A DNA stretch of 64,000 bases from Manis javanica (lineage: Eukaryota > Chordata > Mammalia > Pholidota > Manidae). Positions 11,035 to 22,206 of the stretch are shown in pieces (the stretch's first letter is position 1; every line of letters starts with the position of its first letter). The notes below the pieces were generated by a model. It ran no database searches. It was given only the letters and a program-made list of their open reading frames with translations, and had not been told where the DNA came from. Position numbers and translations under genes: made by a program. The stretch is from positions 166,567,401 to 166,631,400 of the forward strand of contig NC_133158.1 in NCBI RefSeq assembly GCF_040802235.1, given 5' to 3'.

Positions 11035-13784
11035 TAACATAGGAATAAGCTATTTTAATCAAGCAAAACCAAATTTATATTCATTATTTCTAAAAATAAA
11101 ATTAGATTTTTCCAACCCTTAACATCTGTATTTTATAATATCTTCTAACCAAAATACAGATGCTAAAACAGCAATTACAATATATCTTGTACAGCATACA
11201 GTATGTTCACTGTTTACACTTACTTTAATTCTAGTTGGTCATTATGTACTCAATGCATACTTAAACATCACTCATAAAGTTTTCACAATTAACAAAAAAT
11301 GTGACAAGGCTGTCTTAAAACGGCTCTGCTATAAATTGTATAGAATATACAGAATTACAAAGTCAAGTATTTTTTTATCAAAATATACACCCCTCCCCGA
11401 AACTAACACAAGCTATCAACATTTTAAACGAATAATACAATTATAGAAAATATTTGCAAAATTATTTTTTCATGTATAAATATTCTGCCATATTTACTTT
11501 GGTCTAGAATTATCAGCATACAAGTCCACTTAAAAAATTTCCACACGTAAGGGCTGGGAGACATCACTACATGTAATAATTTTATATTTGGAGTTACCTC
11601 AAATCAAAATGAGTAAAATGCACAGTAATTCTCTTTGATTCATAATCCTAATTGAGATTAAACAAATTAGTAGATCACAGGATTGCTTATTCAATATTCT
11701 TATTATCAATTCGAAAATGCTTTCCATAAGCCCTTTGTGACTATCTTTTTCACAAAACTCAAATGAATAGTGCAGATGCACATATACACAATGATTAAAA
11801 TAAAGTTGAATCCGCTTGTGTTTTCCCAGTTTCCTCTAGTACATAATACTGTATGTAAGCAAAAGAAGAAAAGATAAGTGCAGATACAATATTGGGGTTA
11901 CTTAACAGCCAAGTACTACAGTATAAAAAGGTCAGCTTTGATCATGTCCTTTTCTGGGTGTTAAATGCTTTCATGCCCACCCAAATCAATGTTAAGTCTT
12001 TGTGGAGACATCACAACACGTGGAGAGAGAAACTGGAGTCCTTGAGTTATTTCTTCATAATGGCGACCTGGCGACCTTGGATAACCTTGGGTTTCCATCT
12101 ATCAAATCCCATGGACATGAATGGCTGCAGGTCCCGGATCCTGCTCATACTGGTGATCAAAGGGTAGGAATGTTTTCTCTCTCTCTACTATTCTGGCAGT
12201 TTAAAAAGTAAGAATGATGAGTTCCAGCTTCCCAGGAACCCAGTCCACATGATGGAACATCCTACAGGGCAATCAGACTTTGAGGGCAATGTTGTTAATG
12301 GTGTGGGTAAGCATAAAAGAACATTAAAAAACTTGTTGGTTTTTTAGCAAGGGAGCTGGATGTCTAAAAAGATGAAGACAAAGAATCTGGCTTTGTGGGT
12401 ATATTTCAATCATATAAGTAGGAGATAGAATCTTATCACTCCACATTCTACCTCCCCACACCCACCAAGACAAAGCTACTGTTTGGGGCAAGGAGGCTCT
12501 TGTCCACTCAAGTCATTAATGGGTGGGGTGGGGAGTATGTTTCTGTTGTCCTCCTGTTTTATCCTAGTGTATGTTTGTGGTCTGCGCAGCCTCCACGAAG
12601 GCTAATAATTGTAGGGATTAGGCTATCTGCTACTTTCAAGTGCCTGGAAATTCACCACAGTGTGCATGCCTCCTGCTAAATTTCCCAGACATGCCTCAAG
12701 TGGAATGGGAGGTGTCAGGTTTTACTTGAACCCTTGAGGCTGGTTAAGTCTGTCTGGCATAAACTTCCACATCCATGACCTTGTGATGGATGGAAGACTG
12801 CAGGGAGTTGCAGAAGAATCTGATCTTCATTTTCTGATGTGAGGCCATTGCAAAGTAATACGCAGCACAGGTAACCACAGGTACATTCTGGGAAGGCTCT
12901 GCCCCACAGATAAGGCATGACCTATGTTTTCTGTGACTTGACTAGACAAGTTGTAACAATAGTTCAGCCATAACTTCAAGAGAACAGCATTCCATCTAAA
13001 AGCATACATATGCTCTTACATCATATTCAAAATGCTTTCTATGGATTTTTCCATTAGTCCTCGTTATTTGCAGATCTATTGCTCATCATTATAATTCTCT
13101 ACAGGGGACATGGACAGTTAAAAATGTCATAGTGATTTATATATGTATTTTACAAGTTTTGTGTTCTAGAAAAGTAGTTCTAGATAATGTATGAATGTCC
13201 TACTTAGGTTACTCTTTTCACACATATTTTCAACTATAATATTAAGTATTTCATATGTATCCATTAATTTAAACAATTTTTAATAGTGCAGAAGCTGGAT
13301 GGGAATAATGACTGTCATAGCACATTTACCTTTTAACAGAGTTATGAATGTGTCCTTTTCATGGTATTTGACCCTTATTTTCTCCAGTGACTAAAGACAG
13401 TTCAGCAGCCAGTTCCTATTAGCACTTACTAGAGAGTTTTAAATTAGGCTAAAGTTAAGCTCTTTTATTTCACTGGCAGGAATACCACAGCTAAGAACTT
13501 CATAAACTTTCACAAGATACTTGGGATATTGGAAGATTCAGCTATTTCATTTTTGTGCACTTTTGCATGAAGTTAATGCTAAAACCCTAAGTTGCTATTA
13601 GGATCCTTTTTCTGGAATTTTCAGAAATGAGATTTTCTCTTTTACGTTTCACTCCTTCATGACTGTTGTATGAACAAAATTAAAAAAACAAAAAAGAAAA
13701 AACAACCCCAAACAAAGCCAACCTAACAAAACAAAAAAACAAACCAACAACTTATATTTTGAAGATCTTTCTAAGTATTGCCAC
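11035..13784 (-). other. ZBTB38: ZBTB38 3' UTR (inferred)
   Basis: This 2.75-kb AT-rich stretch directly follows the ZBTB38 stop codon. It contains none of the L1, L2, MIR or LTR sequence that is common on either side, as expected for a conserved 3' UTR of a terminal exon. The first recognised repeat beyond it is a MIR at 10765. The end is inferred from a minus-strand ATTAAA signal at 11059-11054 followed by a T-rich stretch. Shorter forms are possible, since another AATAAA lies at 13469-13464. Between 13678 and 13750 the plus strand is very A-rich, so the mRNA is U/G-rich 35-107 nt after the stop. Confidence 0.6.
11054..11059 (-). other. ZBTB38: candidate poly(A) signal ATTAAA for ZBTB38
   Basis: The minus strand reads GATTAAAATAGC here, followed within 20-50 nt by T-rich and TGTT-containing sequence typical of a downstream element. 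Cleavage would fall near 11035. An alternative proximal AATAAA lies at 13469-13464. Confidence 0.45.
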
Positions 13785-16700
13785 TTAAAGGACTTTTTCA
13801 GCAACAGTTTGTACATGATCTTTTTGGTCACTGCCGTCTGAATCGATGGCATGTGGGTTCTCCAGGAAATCTGAGTCTTCATGGCACATGTCACCTTCAT
13901 TCTTCTCCCGCTGACTTGGGCTTTTGAATAAGTGTTTCTTCTGGTGCATTCCAAGGGCAGCCGCTGTTTTGCAAATTTTGGGGCACTGGAAGCAGGGATA
14001 GCCCTTTCCATTATGTTCCCGCATGTGCCTCTGCTCATGATTCCTTTTTGTGGAGAGATACAAAAAACTCTGAAAGCAGAACTGACAGTGATAACGCTTC
14101 TCACCAGTATGGATTCTTTCATGGATTTTCAAGGTCTCGTTCAATGTGAAGGCCTTGTTGCAATACTGGCAGACGAACTCCTTCACGCCCAGGTGGATGC
14201 GTTCGTGTTTCTGTAAGTTTCCTTGCACGGAAAAGCACCGCCCGCAGGTCTTGCACTGGTACGGCTTCTCACCCGTGTGGCACCTCATGTGCATCTTGAG
14301 TGTGGAAGGGCTCTGGAACTGCTTGGCGCAGAGCTCGCAGGCATAAGGCCTGGCAGTGAGATGCCGGTGGGGCCTTCCTTGACTTCCAGTTCCCGAGGCC
14401 TTGTCACCATCGCAGAGCTCACACTGCAACTTGGGCATCTCTTTATTTTCTTCCTCCTCGAAGGCCTTCTCCTGAGGAGCCTTCCCCACAGCACAGTCCA
14501 GTTCTGCCGGGTATTTACACTTACTGCTTGGGCTTCTGTTCTCATCCTCTTTCCTCCAGTTGACTTTCCTCATTTTTCTCAACTGCCTGGATTTCTTCTT
14601 GGGCTTGTAGTTGTAATAAGGGCGCCAAGGTTGGTCCGTGGAGTCCTGGTCACTTGCATCATCAAACATTTCGCTCAGCTCCACACACTCGGTCTGACAA
14701 AGCCCGAGTGGGCTGTCTCTGTTGGCATCTGCATCATTCTCCTGTGGCAAAGTCTCCTCCTGCACTTGATAACTCGACCGTCTCCCTCTTTTACAGAATA
14801 ATTTAGACCCCAGAATATGCCTCTTCACAATGGCTTCATTTCCAATCTTTACTGTTATTTGGCAAAGGGGTGCCACGTTGCTACTGGTGGAGGTCCCAGG
14901 CAGAGCCGGCTTTGCGATGTACGTTTCAGTTTTACCAGTTTCTTTAGTGATATTTGTGGTTTTGCTCAACGACCCTCCCGGATCAGCGTCATATTTCGAT
15001 TCCTCTGGTGTTTCTCCCTTGTTACCTGGTATAGGTTTCTTTTTCTCCTTAATGCTTTTGGGTCTGCTGACCACTCTACCCACTTTCTCTGGCTCAGGTT
15101 TGCCGTCATCTCTCCGGGACTGACCGACAGTTGGGTCTGAAGGGGCCCTCCTGTTGCTCGTCATGGCAGCAACAGTGTTACTGTGCATGATCACCGACGA
15201 AAACTGGCTACTATGCACAATGACCGAAGGCGCTGAACCGCTGTAGCTGATCACGGAGGCTGAGTTCTCACTGCTATTACTCAAGGGCAAACCGGGCACA
15301 TCTCCCACTGGGAGGGCGGAACCAGGGGTGTTTTCAGTGGAAGAAACTGACACTTCAGTTGAATAAAAGTTATTGTCAAGATCGACTTTCAGCGTCTCCT
15401 CTCCCCATTTGGTACCCTCTGCATTTGGTACACTGGCGGAAGTGGATACGTCCTGACATGTGGATGTTTCCAATGGGGCGGCTGGGCTGCTGGTCAAGGT
15501 GTTTACACTGTCTTGGAAATTCAGTGTAGGTAATTCAGAGCTGTGTGGATTCTGAATAACATAGGGACCAGGCACAGGCTCATTTATCTGACTGTTTTCT
15601 TGAGCATTTTCATAGGAAGAATTGCGGTAGCTCTTATAAGGAGCCCTCTTGCATTTCATAGGCAATAGCCGATAAAGTTTATATGGATAAACACTAGGCT
15701 TCAAGCCTCCATTTGCTGTTTTTTTACTGATGGAAAGTCTGTGGTCAATGGCATGGAAAGACTTCTGATGGTTTTTGAGTATATAGTAGGTCATGAAAGT
15801 TTCAAGGCAGAAAATGCACTGGTACCGCCTTTCTCCCGTATGCCAAATTTCATGTCTTGTCCTGTACTCAGCCAATGCAAATACTTTGTTGCAGTAATGG
15901 CAAGGATATGTTCTCCTCCATGAATGAACATTTGCATGTCGTCGGAGGCTGGATAAAGTCACGTAACTGCGTTTGCATACCACACAACTGTAGAGCATTT
16001 GTCCATTAACAAATTTAACCATGTGGTCCGCTTCTGGCAAGGAACTTCCGGCACTGGAAAACTCGCCAATCCTGTTTTCTGATAATAAAGGTTCTGGACC
16101 TGTGAATGAATTTCCATTTTGTCCAATGGTAGGATAGTTTTCTAAAAAGCGCTCGTTTCCTCCGGGAACGGGCACGTGGCTTGACCGCATACAGATGTGT
16201 TCGTGCCGGTCCAGTCTGTTCAGTGTGCTGAACTGTTTGTTGCAGTACTTGCACACTAAAGGCTCCTGGGTGGGCTTGTGGAGCTGCATGTGGGCACTGA
16301 GCAAAGTGCTGCTGTCAAAAGATTTGGAACAACAGCTACAGTTGTAAACGAGAGGGGGTACTTCTGCTGGCGGAGGCACCGGAACGTCAGAGGATTTGTT
16401 TTCCTCTTCCCTCGGATGGGGGACGTCTGCTTCATTGTCGGGAGATTTTGAATGAGAAAGACCTGCAGCTGGCTGTGGACTTTCTTGATTCACCTCCAAG
16501 CTGGTTACCGGAGGGGGTGCTGTATCTTCTGTAGGTGAATCAGAATCCTGTGGTACGGAGAGTGTCTTTGGCTTTCGGCATGTTTTCGGTTTTGCTGCAA
16601 GAGCTTCACCATTTTCTTTACCTGTTTTCCCAGGTGAACTGCTATCGTGTTCACGTGCAGGCTGACTCCTGTATGCCTCAGCCACCGAAGAAACGGCATA

Positions 16701-17369
16701 CGAGTGTTCTGCCAGGGTGCGGACAGGCTCTGCCTCGTGACAGACATCAGTCCTCTCCAGGCAAAGGCTAGTAGTGGTTCTCATGGAGTCAGAGACCTTT
16801 TTGAAACTAGCCCTCAAGTCCAGAGGAGAAAACATGTTATTATTATTTTCTGTTTCAATGATGGAAAACGCATTTGTGATCCTTGGCCCATTCGTGATAG
16901 CTGGTTCTTCATGCCTTTTTTCATTTTTTTCTTCCTTAACCACTCCCTTCTCCGTAATGCAGAATACATAGGGACCTGGAGAATTTGTGAAGCTGCGATC
17001 AGTAAGCTCTTCCAAGAAGGATATCCCCAGCTTCTTCCCTGCAGCTGCAAGATCAGTGACTGTTTCCTGTCTCTTGACGACGACCGTGGAGCTGTAGATA
17101 TAATTAAGGATTTCTGTAAACACTTCAGCTTTGAGATCATCCAGCTCCAGGACGTGGCTGGAAATACAGATTGTATGGCTCCAAAAGATATTTTTGAAAT
17201 AAAGGCTTGAAGCAGCCAGGACATTGCTGTGGGCTTTAAATTTGGTGTCTTCCACGATGATTGTGACATCGCATAAAATGCCCCGAATGCGCTGCTCATT
17301 TAACATGGAGAGCACTGTGTCACTGTGAAAGTCGTCCTTGAGGTCCCTGGAAAGGGACATGACTGTCAT
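13785..17369 (-). CDS. ZBTB38: ZBTB38, BTB/POZ and C2H2 zinc finger transcription factor (methyl-CpG binding)
   Basis: One uninterrupted frame encodes 1194 residues, close to the human protein (about 1195). The BTB/POZ domain is near residues 15-125. A CtBP-type PLDLR motif lies at 182-186. Central C2H2 fingers are near 342-364, 371-393 (C2HC), 460-482, 488-510 and 516-539; the last three correspond to the methyl-CpG-binding fingers of the family. A basic nuclear-localisation-like stretch is at about 923-940. C-terminal fingers are near 981-1003 (degenerate spacing), 1009-1031, 1037-1059, 1065-1087, 1093-1115 and 1124-1146. The start was chosen at 17369 because a 3' splice site ends directly before this ATG; the frame is open 49 codons further upstream, but that part is intron. 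Known role: nuclear, mostly repressive factor that binds methylated DNA and interacts with CtBP. No stops or frameshifts, so it should be functional. The recognition comes from sequence memory, not a search. Confidence 0.97.
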   Translation of the reverse strand: MTVMSLSRDLKDDFHSDTVLSMLNEQRIRGILCDVTIIVEDTKFKAHSNVLAASSLYFKNIFWSHTICISSHVLELDDLKAEVFTEILNYIYSSTVVVKRQETVTDLAAAGKKLGISFLEELTDRSFTNSPGPYVFCITEKGVVKEEKNEKRHEEPAITNGPRITNAFSIIETENNNNMFSPLDLRASFKKVSDSMRTTTSLCLERTDVCHEAEPVRTLAEHSYAVSSVAEAYRSQPAREHDSSSPGKTGKENGEALAAKPKTCRKPKTLSVPQDSDSPTEDTAPPPVTSLEVNQESPQPAAGLSHSKSPDNEADVPHPREEENKSSDVPVPPPAEVPPLVYNCSCCSKSFDSSTLLSAHMQLHKPTQEPLVCKYCNKQFSTLNRLDRHEHICMRSSHVPVPGGNERFLENYPTIGQNGNSFTGPEPLLSENRIGEFSSAGSSLPEADHMVKFVNGQMLYSCVVCKRSYVTLSSLRRHANVHSWRRTYPCHYCNKVFALAEYRTRHEIWHTGERRYQCIFCLETFMTYYILKNHQKSFHAIDHRLSISKKTANGGLKPSVYPYKLYRLLPMKCKRAPYKSYRNSSYENAQENSQINEPVPGPYVIQNPHSSELPTLNFQDSVNTLTSSPAAPLETSTCQDVSTSASVPNAEGTKWGEETLKVDLDNNFYSTEVSVSSTENTPGSALPVGDVPGLPLSNSSENSASVISYSGSAPSVIVHSSQFSSVIMHSNTVAAMTSNRRAPSDPTVGQSRRDDGKPEPEKVGRVVSRPKSIKEKKKPIPGNKGETPEESKYDADPGGSLSKTTNITKETGKTETYIAKPALPGTSTSSNVAPLCQITVKIGNEAIVKRHILGSKLFCKRGRRSSYQVQEETLPQENDADANRDSPLGLCQTECVELSEMFDDASDQDSTDQPWRPYYNYKPKKKSRQLRKMRKVNWRKEDENRSPSSKCKYPAELDCAVGKAPQEKAFEEEENKEMPKLQCELCDGDKASGTGSQGRPHRHLTARPYACELCAKQFQSPSTLKMHMRCHTGEKPYQCKTCGRCFSVQGNLQKHERIHLGVKEFVCQYCNKAFTLNETLKIHERIHTGEKRYHCQFCFQSFLYLSTKRNHEQRHMREHNGKGYPCFQCPKICKTAAALGMHQKKHLFKSPSQREKNEGDMCHEDSDFLENPHAIDSDGSDQKDHVQTVAEKVL

Positions 17370-17395
17370 CTGAAACAAGAGGAGAGAAATGGTTA
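17370..17395 (-). promoter_or_regulatory. ZBTB38: 3' splice site of the ZBTB38 coding exon
   Basis: On the minus strand a pyrimidine tract (CTCTCCTCTTGTTTCAG) ends immediately before ATGACAGTC. Translation therefore starts at the first base of the exon, and all 5' UTR comes from upstream exons. Confidence 0.85.
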
Positions 17396-17399
17396 GAGA

Positions 17400-18360
17400 C
17401 CCTTCCACAAGTAACTTCTTTATTTCTAGACTATTTACAACCTCTTCAAAACTTTTTTTTTTTGGTATAAAAATACACGTGTTGTTGGTTCCAAGACTCA
17501 GTGTCAACATTACCAACTAAATCTTTATGTTACCCCAGACTGTTTCTCATGCCATTGCTAACAGTTGTTATAGTTGGAAATCCTCCCAGAACTCTTTCTC
17601 CTTTCTTCGAAGTTGCAACCAAATATTATATACATGTTCCAATTTTGGGGGAGGGGTGTTTCTTCCCCCGAAATGTTAAGGGTCTTGCCATCACTCGATC
17701 CTGTTGCACTGAACTAGAGCTGGGCAATACCAGACTCCTGCCACAAGCCTCCTGTTTTTACAAAAATATCTCTGATGACCCGATCCAAACATAATTCATA
17801 AAACAGGAAAATTATTTTTAAAATCTTTTCCCCAAGTGCACAGTACCTGGGTGTAAAGGTAGTGCCTGCTCAGAGAAGCAAGAGCTGGAGGAGCCGTACT
17901 GAGCGGCTCTGAAGGGCTTCTGAGAGGAAGTCTCAGTCTGTGGGACTGAATCTGACCAGCAGGGCACCTGGTGCTACTCTGTGCTCCTGGCCCATGTGGG
18001 GACCCCTCTCATTCCTTCTCTGATTTTCCCTTTCAGTACAGCCAGACTAGGGTTTTCAAAATGACCTCTGGGAGGTACTGAAGGCATACAAAAAGAAAAT
18101 ATAACACAAAACCAGGAAAGTCTGTTTCTGAGTCTACAGCACTGAATCTAGCACAGGTGCAAAACTAGCACAATTTACAGGCATAGTGGCTCATGTTCTG
18201 GTTTGAGGATCTTATCTCTATTCTTCCCAGAGCCTAGTTCTTGTTATTTTCTACATATGTTCTGTACTATGAGCCTGTGATGGTGAGAGCCTACCAACTA
18301 ATATCCTAGTTAGGGATAGTTAAAAGCAGTTTTTGTTCTCATCCCCAATAAAAAATAAAT
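17400..18360. other. ZBTB38 intron, nothing recognised
   Basis: Intronic sequence immediately 5' of the coding exon. The open frame that runs upstream from the coding exon to 17516 is intronic. No repeat is recognised. Confidence 0.4.
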
Positions 18361-18364
18361 GGTA

Positions 18365-19700
18365 CACAGTAACCAAAGACACAAATGAAATGAAAACTCA
18401 ACCTTACTGTGTGTGATGCAAACTCCTCTGGTCTAAAGGACATACTAACCAGCTATTCAGTGTCTCTGTCCCTTATCAAGTGACATCCAGAAAGCCATAT
18501 AGCTTTACAATATTTCTTTAGCTCACAGAGGCTTCCTAGCACTAACATACGAACATGTAGCTCACAGCTTTCAATCAGCTGGAAAGAGCAAATGGCCACA
18601 TACAGAGTTTCTTTATACCTTTTTGTAAAGCTGTCATAAGCCATGTCCATTATGCTGTTTAATGTCCTTTATATAAGGGTCCATTTGATACATTCTTTTA
18701 TCTCATTCAGCCATTGGAGAAAGTACATTTCTATTAACAAATCCTTTAATTTAGATAAAGAGAATAATATACTCACCATGTTTCTCTTATAATTCTCAGG
18801 ATAAGGAAGCTTAGAAGTAACTGTTACCATCAATTGTTGTAGCCAGTTAGCCTGGATCTCTGGTCTGACTACTGTCTCTAATGTTAGTTCTATCTTGTTT
18901 ACCCAGCCATTAACTGCAATCTTCCATGAATCTCTTCTAGAAGTGTGGGGGACCAAATCGATAAATAAAAGTGGGATTAAGTGAAATGGAATTTTTATGG
19001 CTCCCTCTGTGTCCCTGAAGGGAGAAAGGAACACCCCTGAACAGGTCACAGGAGTCTGTAATTCACTGGTTATAGATCAATAATACTGTGCTGACATTTT
19101 TTTGGTCTTCCCTGAGGTCTATTCCAGGCCTCTATAGGATCTTTCTCTCTTGACTCATACATATTATAGTCTTATCCTGTTTGGCTTCTTTGCAGCCAAG
19201 ACATTATTTCAATTCTTTATTCAGCCTGACTGGATAGTCTCAGATCTGGCAAAACATATGCTATTTGATTTAAAAAGGTGGCTTCCACCTTGGCTTAGTT
19301 CTACGTTGACATTTATTTTGTCTTTCTACCTCAAAACTACTACTTCTTCCAAAACACTCCAATCCACAGCACTTTGAACCTCCCATTGGGATCTGCCTCC
19401 ATTTGGGGAATACAATATTCCACATCAAGCTAGTAAATGTATTCTGGGATATCAGATTAAGTCTCCCTACTTCTGTGGGATTCTGATTCTTAAATTATCC
19501 AGTTAGGATGATTAGTAAAGTGGCCAACTGCTAACATTTCATATCTTAGTCATACTTACAGCTAGAATAACATATATAATAGGAAGTATCATTATAATAT
19601 ATGTCATTAAAACATCCTCATAACTTTGGAAAATCCAAGTATTACCTCTTTCAGGGGAGTATCTACCTCTGTGGGGCAGAAATCTTTTAAAAATCATAGT
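18365..19700 (-). other. unassigned block with partial minus-strand frames
   Basis: Several short minus-strand frames occur close together (18669-19049 and 19539-19736). The second ends in a hydrophobic stretch of about 20 residues. They do not join into a gene I recognise and could be the remains of a mobile element. The base composition is even and there is no simple repeat. Confidence 0.25.
18777..18936 (-). other. candidate alternative exon, open and in phase with the ZBTB38 start
   Basis: On the minus strand an acceptor (CCCCCACACTTCTAG) at 18937 and a donor (CATG followed by GTGAGT) at 18776 bound 160 nt. One frame stays open across the block and ends on a codon boundary. Joined to the coding exon it would read straight into the ZBTB38 Met1, adding 18 residues if the internal ATG were used. 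The encoded peptide matches nothing I recognise. It sits in a stretch (18.4-19.7 kb) with other partial minus-strand frames, so it may instead be a relic of an old mobile element. Confidence 0.2.
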
Positions 19701-20254
19701 TACTAAGTAGCACCTTGATTTGCTGGTTGGGCACACACAATGATCTTCACTCGTGCTTCAGTTTTATCCAGCAATTGTGTTAATGGCCACCACGGCCAGA
19801 CACAAGGCTCCCAGCTAGAGATATGGAGGAGAGTAAGGCAAGTCTTTGCCCTCAAGGAGTTGAGTCTAGAGGAAGGAAGAGAGCTGTCAGCTAACAACTG
19901 GAATCCATGATGTCAGGCCTCATGCTAAAGGTATGTACCAAGTGTCAAAAGAAGAAATGACAACTTATTATTTAGAGGGGTCTGGAAAGCTTGGCCTCAG
20001 TAAATAAAACGGAGGTGTGGGAAGGGCAGCACCTAAGCAGAAGGAACACCATGGGAAAATAAAAGCTCAGGGACTGATAAGCGGGTCTGTGTGATGGCAG
20101 CATAGAGCATGCACCCTGCTCTGTCCCCAGCGTCCTCAGCAGTGCTAGGCACATGGCAGGCCTCCATACTATGTGCTGAGTGAGATGGGCTCGGAGAGAA
20201 AGGGGCAGACCCAGTCATCAAGGGCTCTCGAAGACCCCCCCCATCAGATATTTT

Positions 20255-20333
20255 ATACTGTGGGTCATAATCAGATTTGATTTGGAGGAAAAAAAAATCA
20301 CTCAGACTGCAGTGTGCTAAAATCAAAGGGAGG
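20255..20333 (+). repeat. 79-bp direct duplication, copy 1
   Basis: This block, starting ATACTGTGGGTCATAATCAG and ending AAATCAAAGGGAGG, recurs at 22207-22284 in the same orientation with only about 3-4 differences. Flanks on both sides differ. Confidence 0.85.
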
Positions 20334-20616
20334 TGAGCTGGTGGCAGGAAGCCAACTAGCGAGGCCATTCTGGTGGTCCAGGGGAGAAGAAGCCTATCCG
20401 CCCAGACGGGGCGAGAGCCTGGGGAAGGCAGACAGCCCCACCCCCAGCTAGGAAAGTGGCGGGAGAGGGTGGTACCTGAACTCAAAACTGAATTCCCTCT
20501 ACCAGTATTCCCTGAACAACTGCTAAGTATAAGGCATCAGGCTAAATGCCATAGGAAGACAGGCGTTGACTGCTCCTGTGGACAGGTGCTTACGGAATAA
20601 CCTACTTGATGCTTTG

Positions 20617-20757
20617 CAACAGTAGTTCTCAAACCTGGCTATGGACCAAAATCATCCGTGAAGCTTTAAAATAATACAGATTTACAGATTCCTCTCCATT
20701 CACTCACACAGATTCTAGTTTACAACACCTAAGGTGAGACCCTGGGATCTGTTTACT
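20617..20757 (+). mobile_element. MER5-like hAT-Charlie fragment, cut by an L1
   Basis: It starts CAGTAGTTCTCAAACCTGGC, the terminal repeat of MER5-type elements. It proceeds through the usual middle to GGGATCTGTTTACTTTTTT, where an L1 begins. Confidence 0.6.
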
Positions 20758-21430
20758 TTTTTAAAATTAAAGTATCATTGATATACTATCTTATGAAGGT
20801 TTCACATGAGCAACATTATGGTTTCAACATTCACCCATATTATCAAGTCCCCACCACACCCCACTGCAGTCACTGTCCATTAGCATAAGATGCTATAGAG
20901 TCATTACTTGTCTTCTCCATTCTATACTGCCTTCTCCGTGACCTACCTATATTGCTATATTGTGACTGCTAATTATAATGCCTCTTGATCCCCTCCTCCC
21001 TCCCTCCCCAGCCACCCTCTCTAACCCCTTCCCTTTGGTAACTGCCAGTCTTTCTTGGAGTCTGTGAGTCTGATGCTGTTTTGTTCCTTCAGTTCTGCTT
21101 TGTTGTTACACTCCACAAATAAGGGATATCATGTGGTACTTGTCTTTTTCCACCTGGCTTATTTCACTGAGCATAATGCCCTCAAGCTCCATCTACATTG
21201 TTGAAAATTAGGATTTGTTTTCTTCTAATGGCTGAATATGGCATTGTGTATATGTACCATGCTTTCTTTAGCCATTCATCTACTTACTGATGGACACTTA
21301 GGTCACTTCCCCACCTTGGCTATTGTAAATAGTGCTGCGACGATAAACATAGGGGTGCATATGTCTTTTTGAATCAGGGATCTTGTTTTCTTCAGGTAAA
21401 TTCCTAGGAGTGGAATTACTGGGTCAAATT
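20757..21430 (-). mobile_element. 5'-truncated L1, antisense
   Basis: Read on the plus strand it begins with the reversed L1 3' end (AGTATCATTGATATACTATC). It continues through reversed 3' UTR and ORF2 C-terminal sequence such as ATGGCTGAATATGGCATTG. It is the same lineage as the L1 at 33409 but a different, older subfamily, with GAGCAACATTATGG where that copy has AAAAAACAATGTGG. Confidence 0.8.
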
Positions 21431-22206
21431 ATTTTTATACTTCTATTTATTTAGTGAATAAGGAATACATTCATATGATACCAAATTCAAAAGACACAAT
21501 AAGTAAAGATTAAAAGTCTCCTTCCCACCTTATCTCTGAGGTTCTTCAGGTAGTTTTTATCAATCAGCCAGAAACTGGCATGGGGGCTGAAACTAAAACC
21601 CCATGCTCTAAATGAAATGAAAATTCTGCCCTCAAGGCTTGTGGTATATAGCAGGGGAGGTAAGACGAGTTCATGAAATGCTGCAAAACAAAGACACCCA
21701 ATGGATGTGTAGGAGAGGCATGCTGTAAGAGGTGCCAGGAGTCTGAGGAGAACGGCTTGGGAGCAGGTAGGAGGGAGGGCACCCAGGAGAGAGGCTGGCA
21801 AACCCTTGCAGGAGGAAGTGGCATTTACTGGGTCTTGATGAGAACAATTTAGCTCTGCAGATTTGGACAAAGGGAATCTAGTCAGAAAGAGGCACTTAGT
21901 AAGAGTTTCATACCCTCTGGAAGCCTAACCATCAGAAGAGTCAATGTAACAATTTAAAGAATCCAAATCTGCAAATGCAAATTGAAAAAGCAGTAAATGT
22001 TGTTGAAGATACAATTTAGTCTTTAAGATGCTAGCATCTACTTTTCCAAACTTACCAGTGCCCTCCCTCCAAAACACCTAGTTTTGTCATCAACAGCTTC
22101 AGGACTGTAGTTATCTGATGATCTCAGCAGGTGCTAGAGCTAAAAGTCATGTTCTACATGTCAAAAGTGCAATAAAGAGCTCAAAGTCTGCAAACCAGAA
22201 GGGATG

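Noticed and set aside
14223..14801. 192-codon plus-strand frame opposite ZBTB38
   Set aside because: It is the shadow of the ZBTB38 C-terminal finger region on the other strand.
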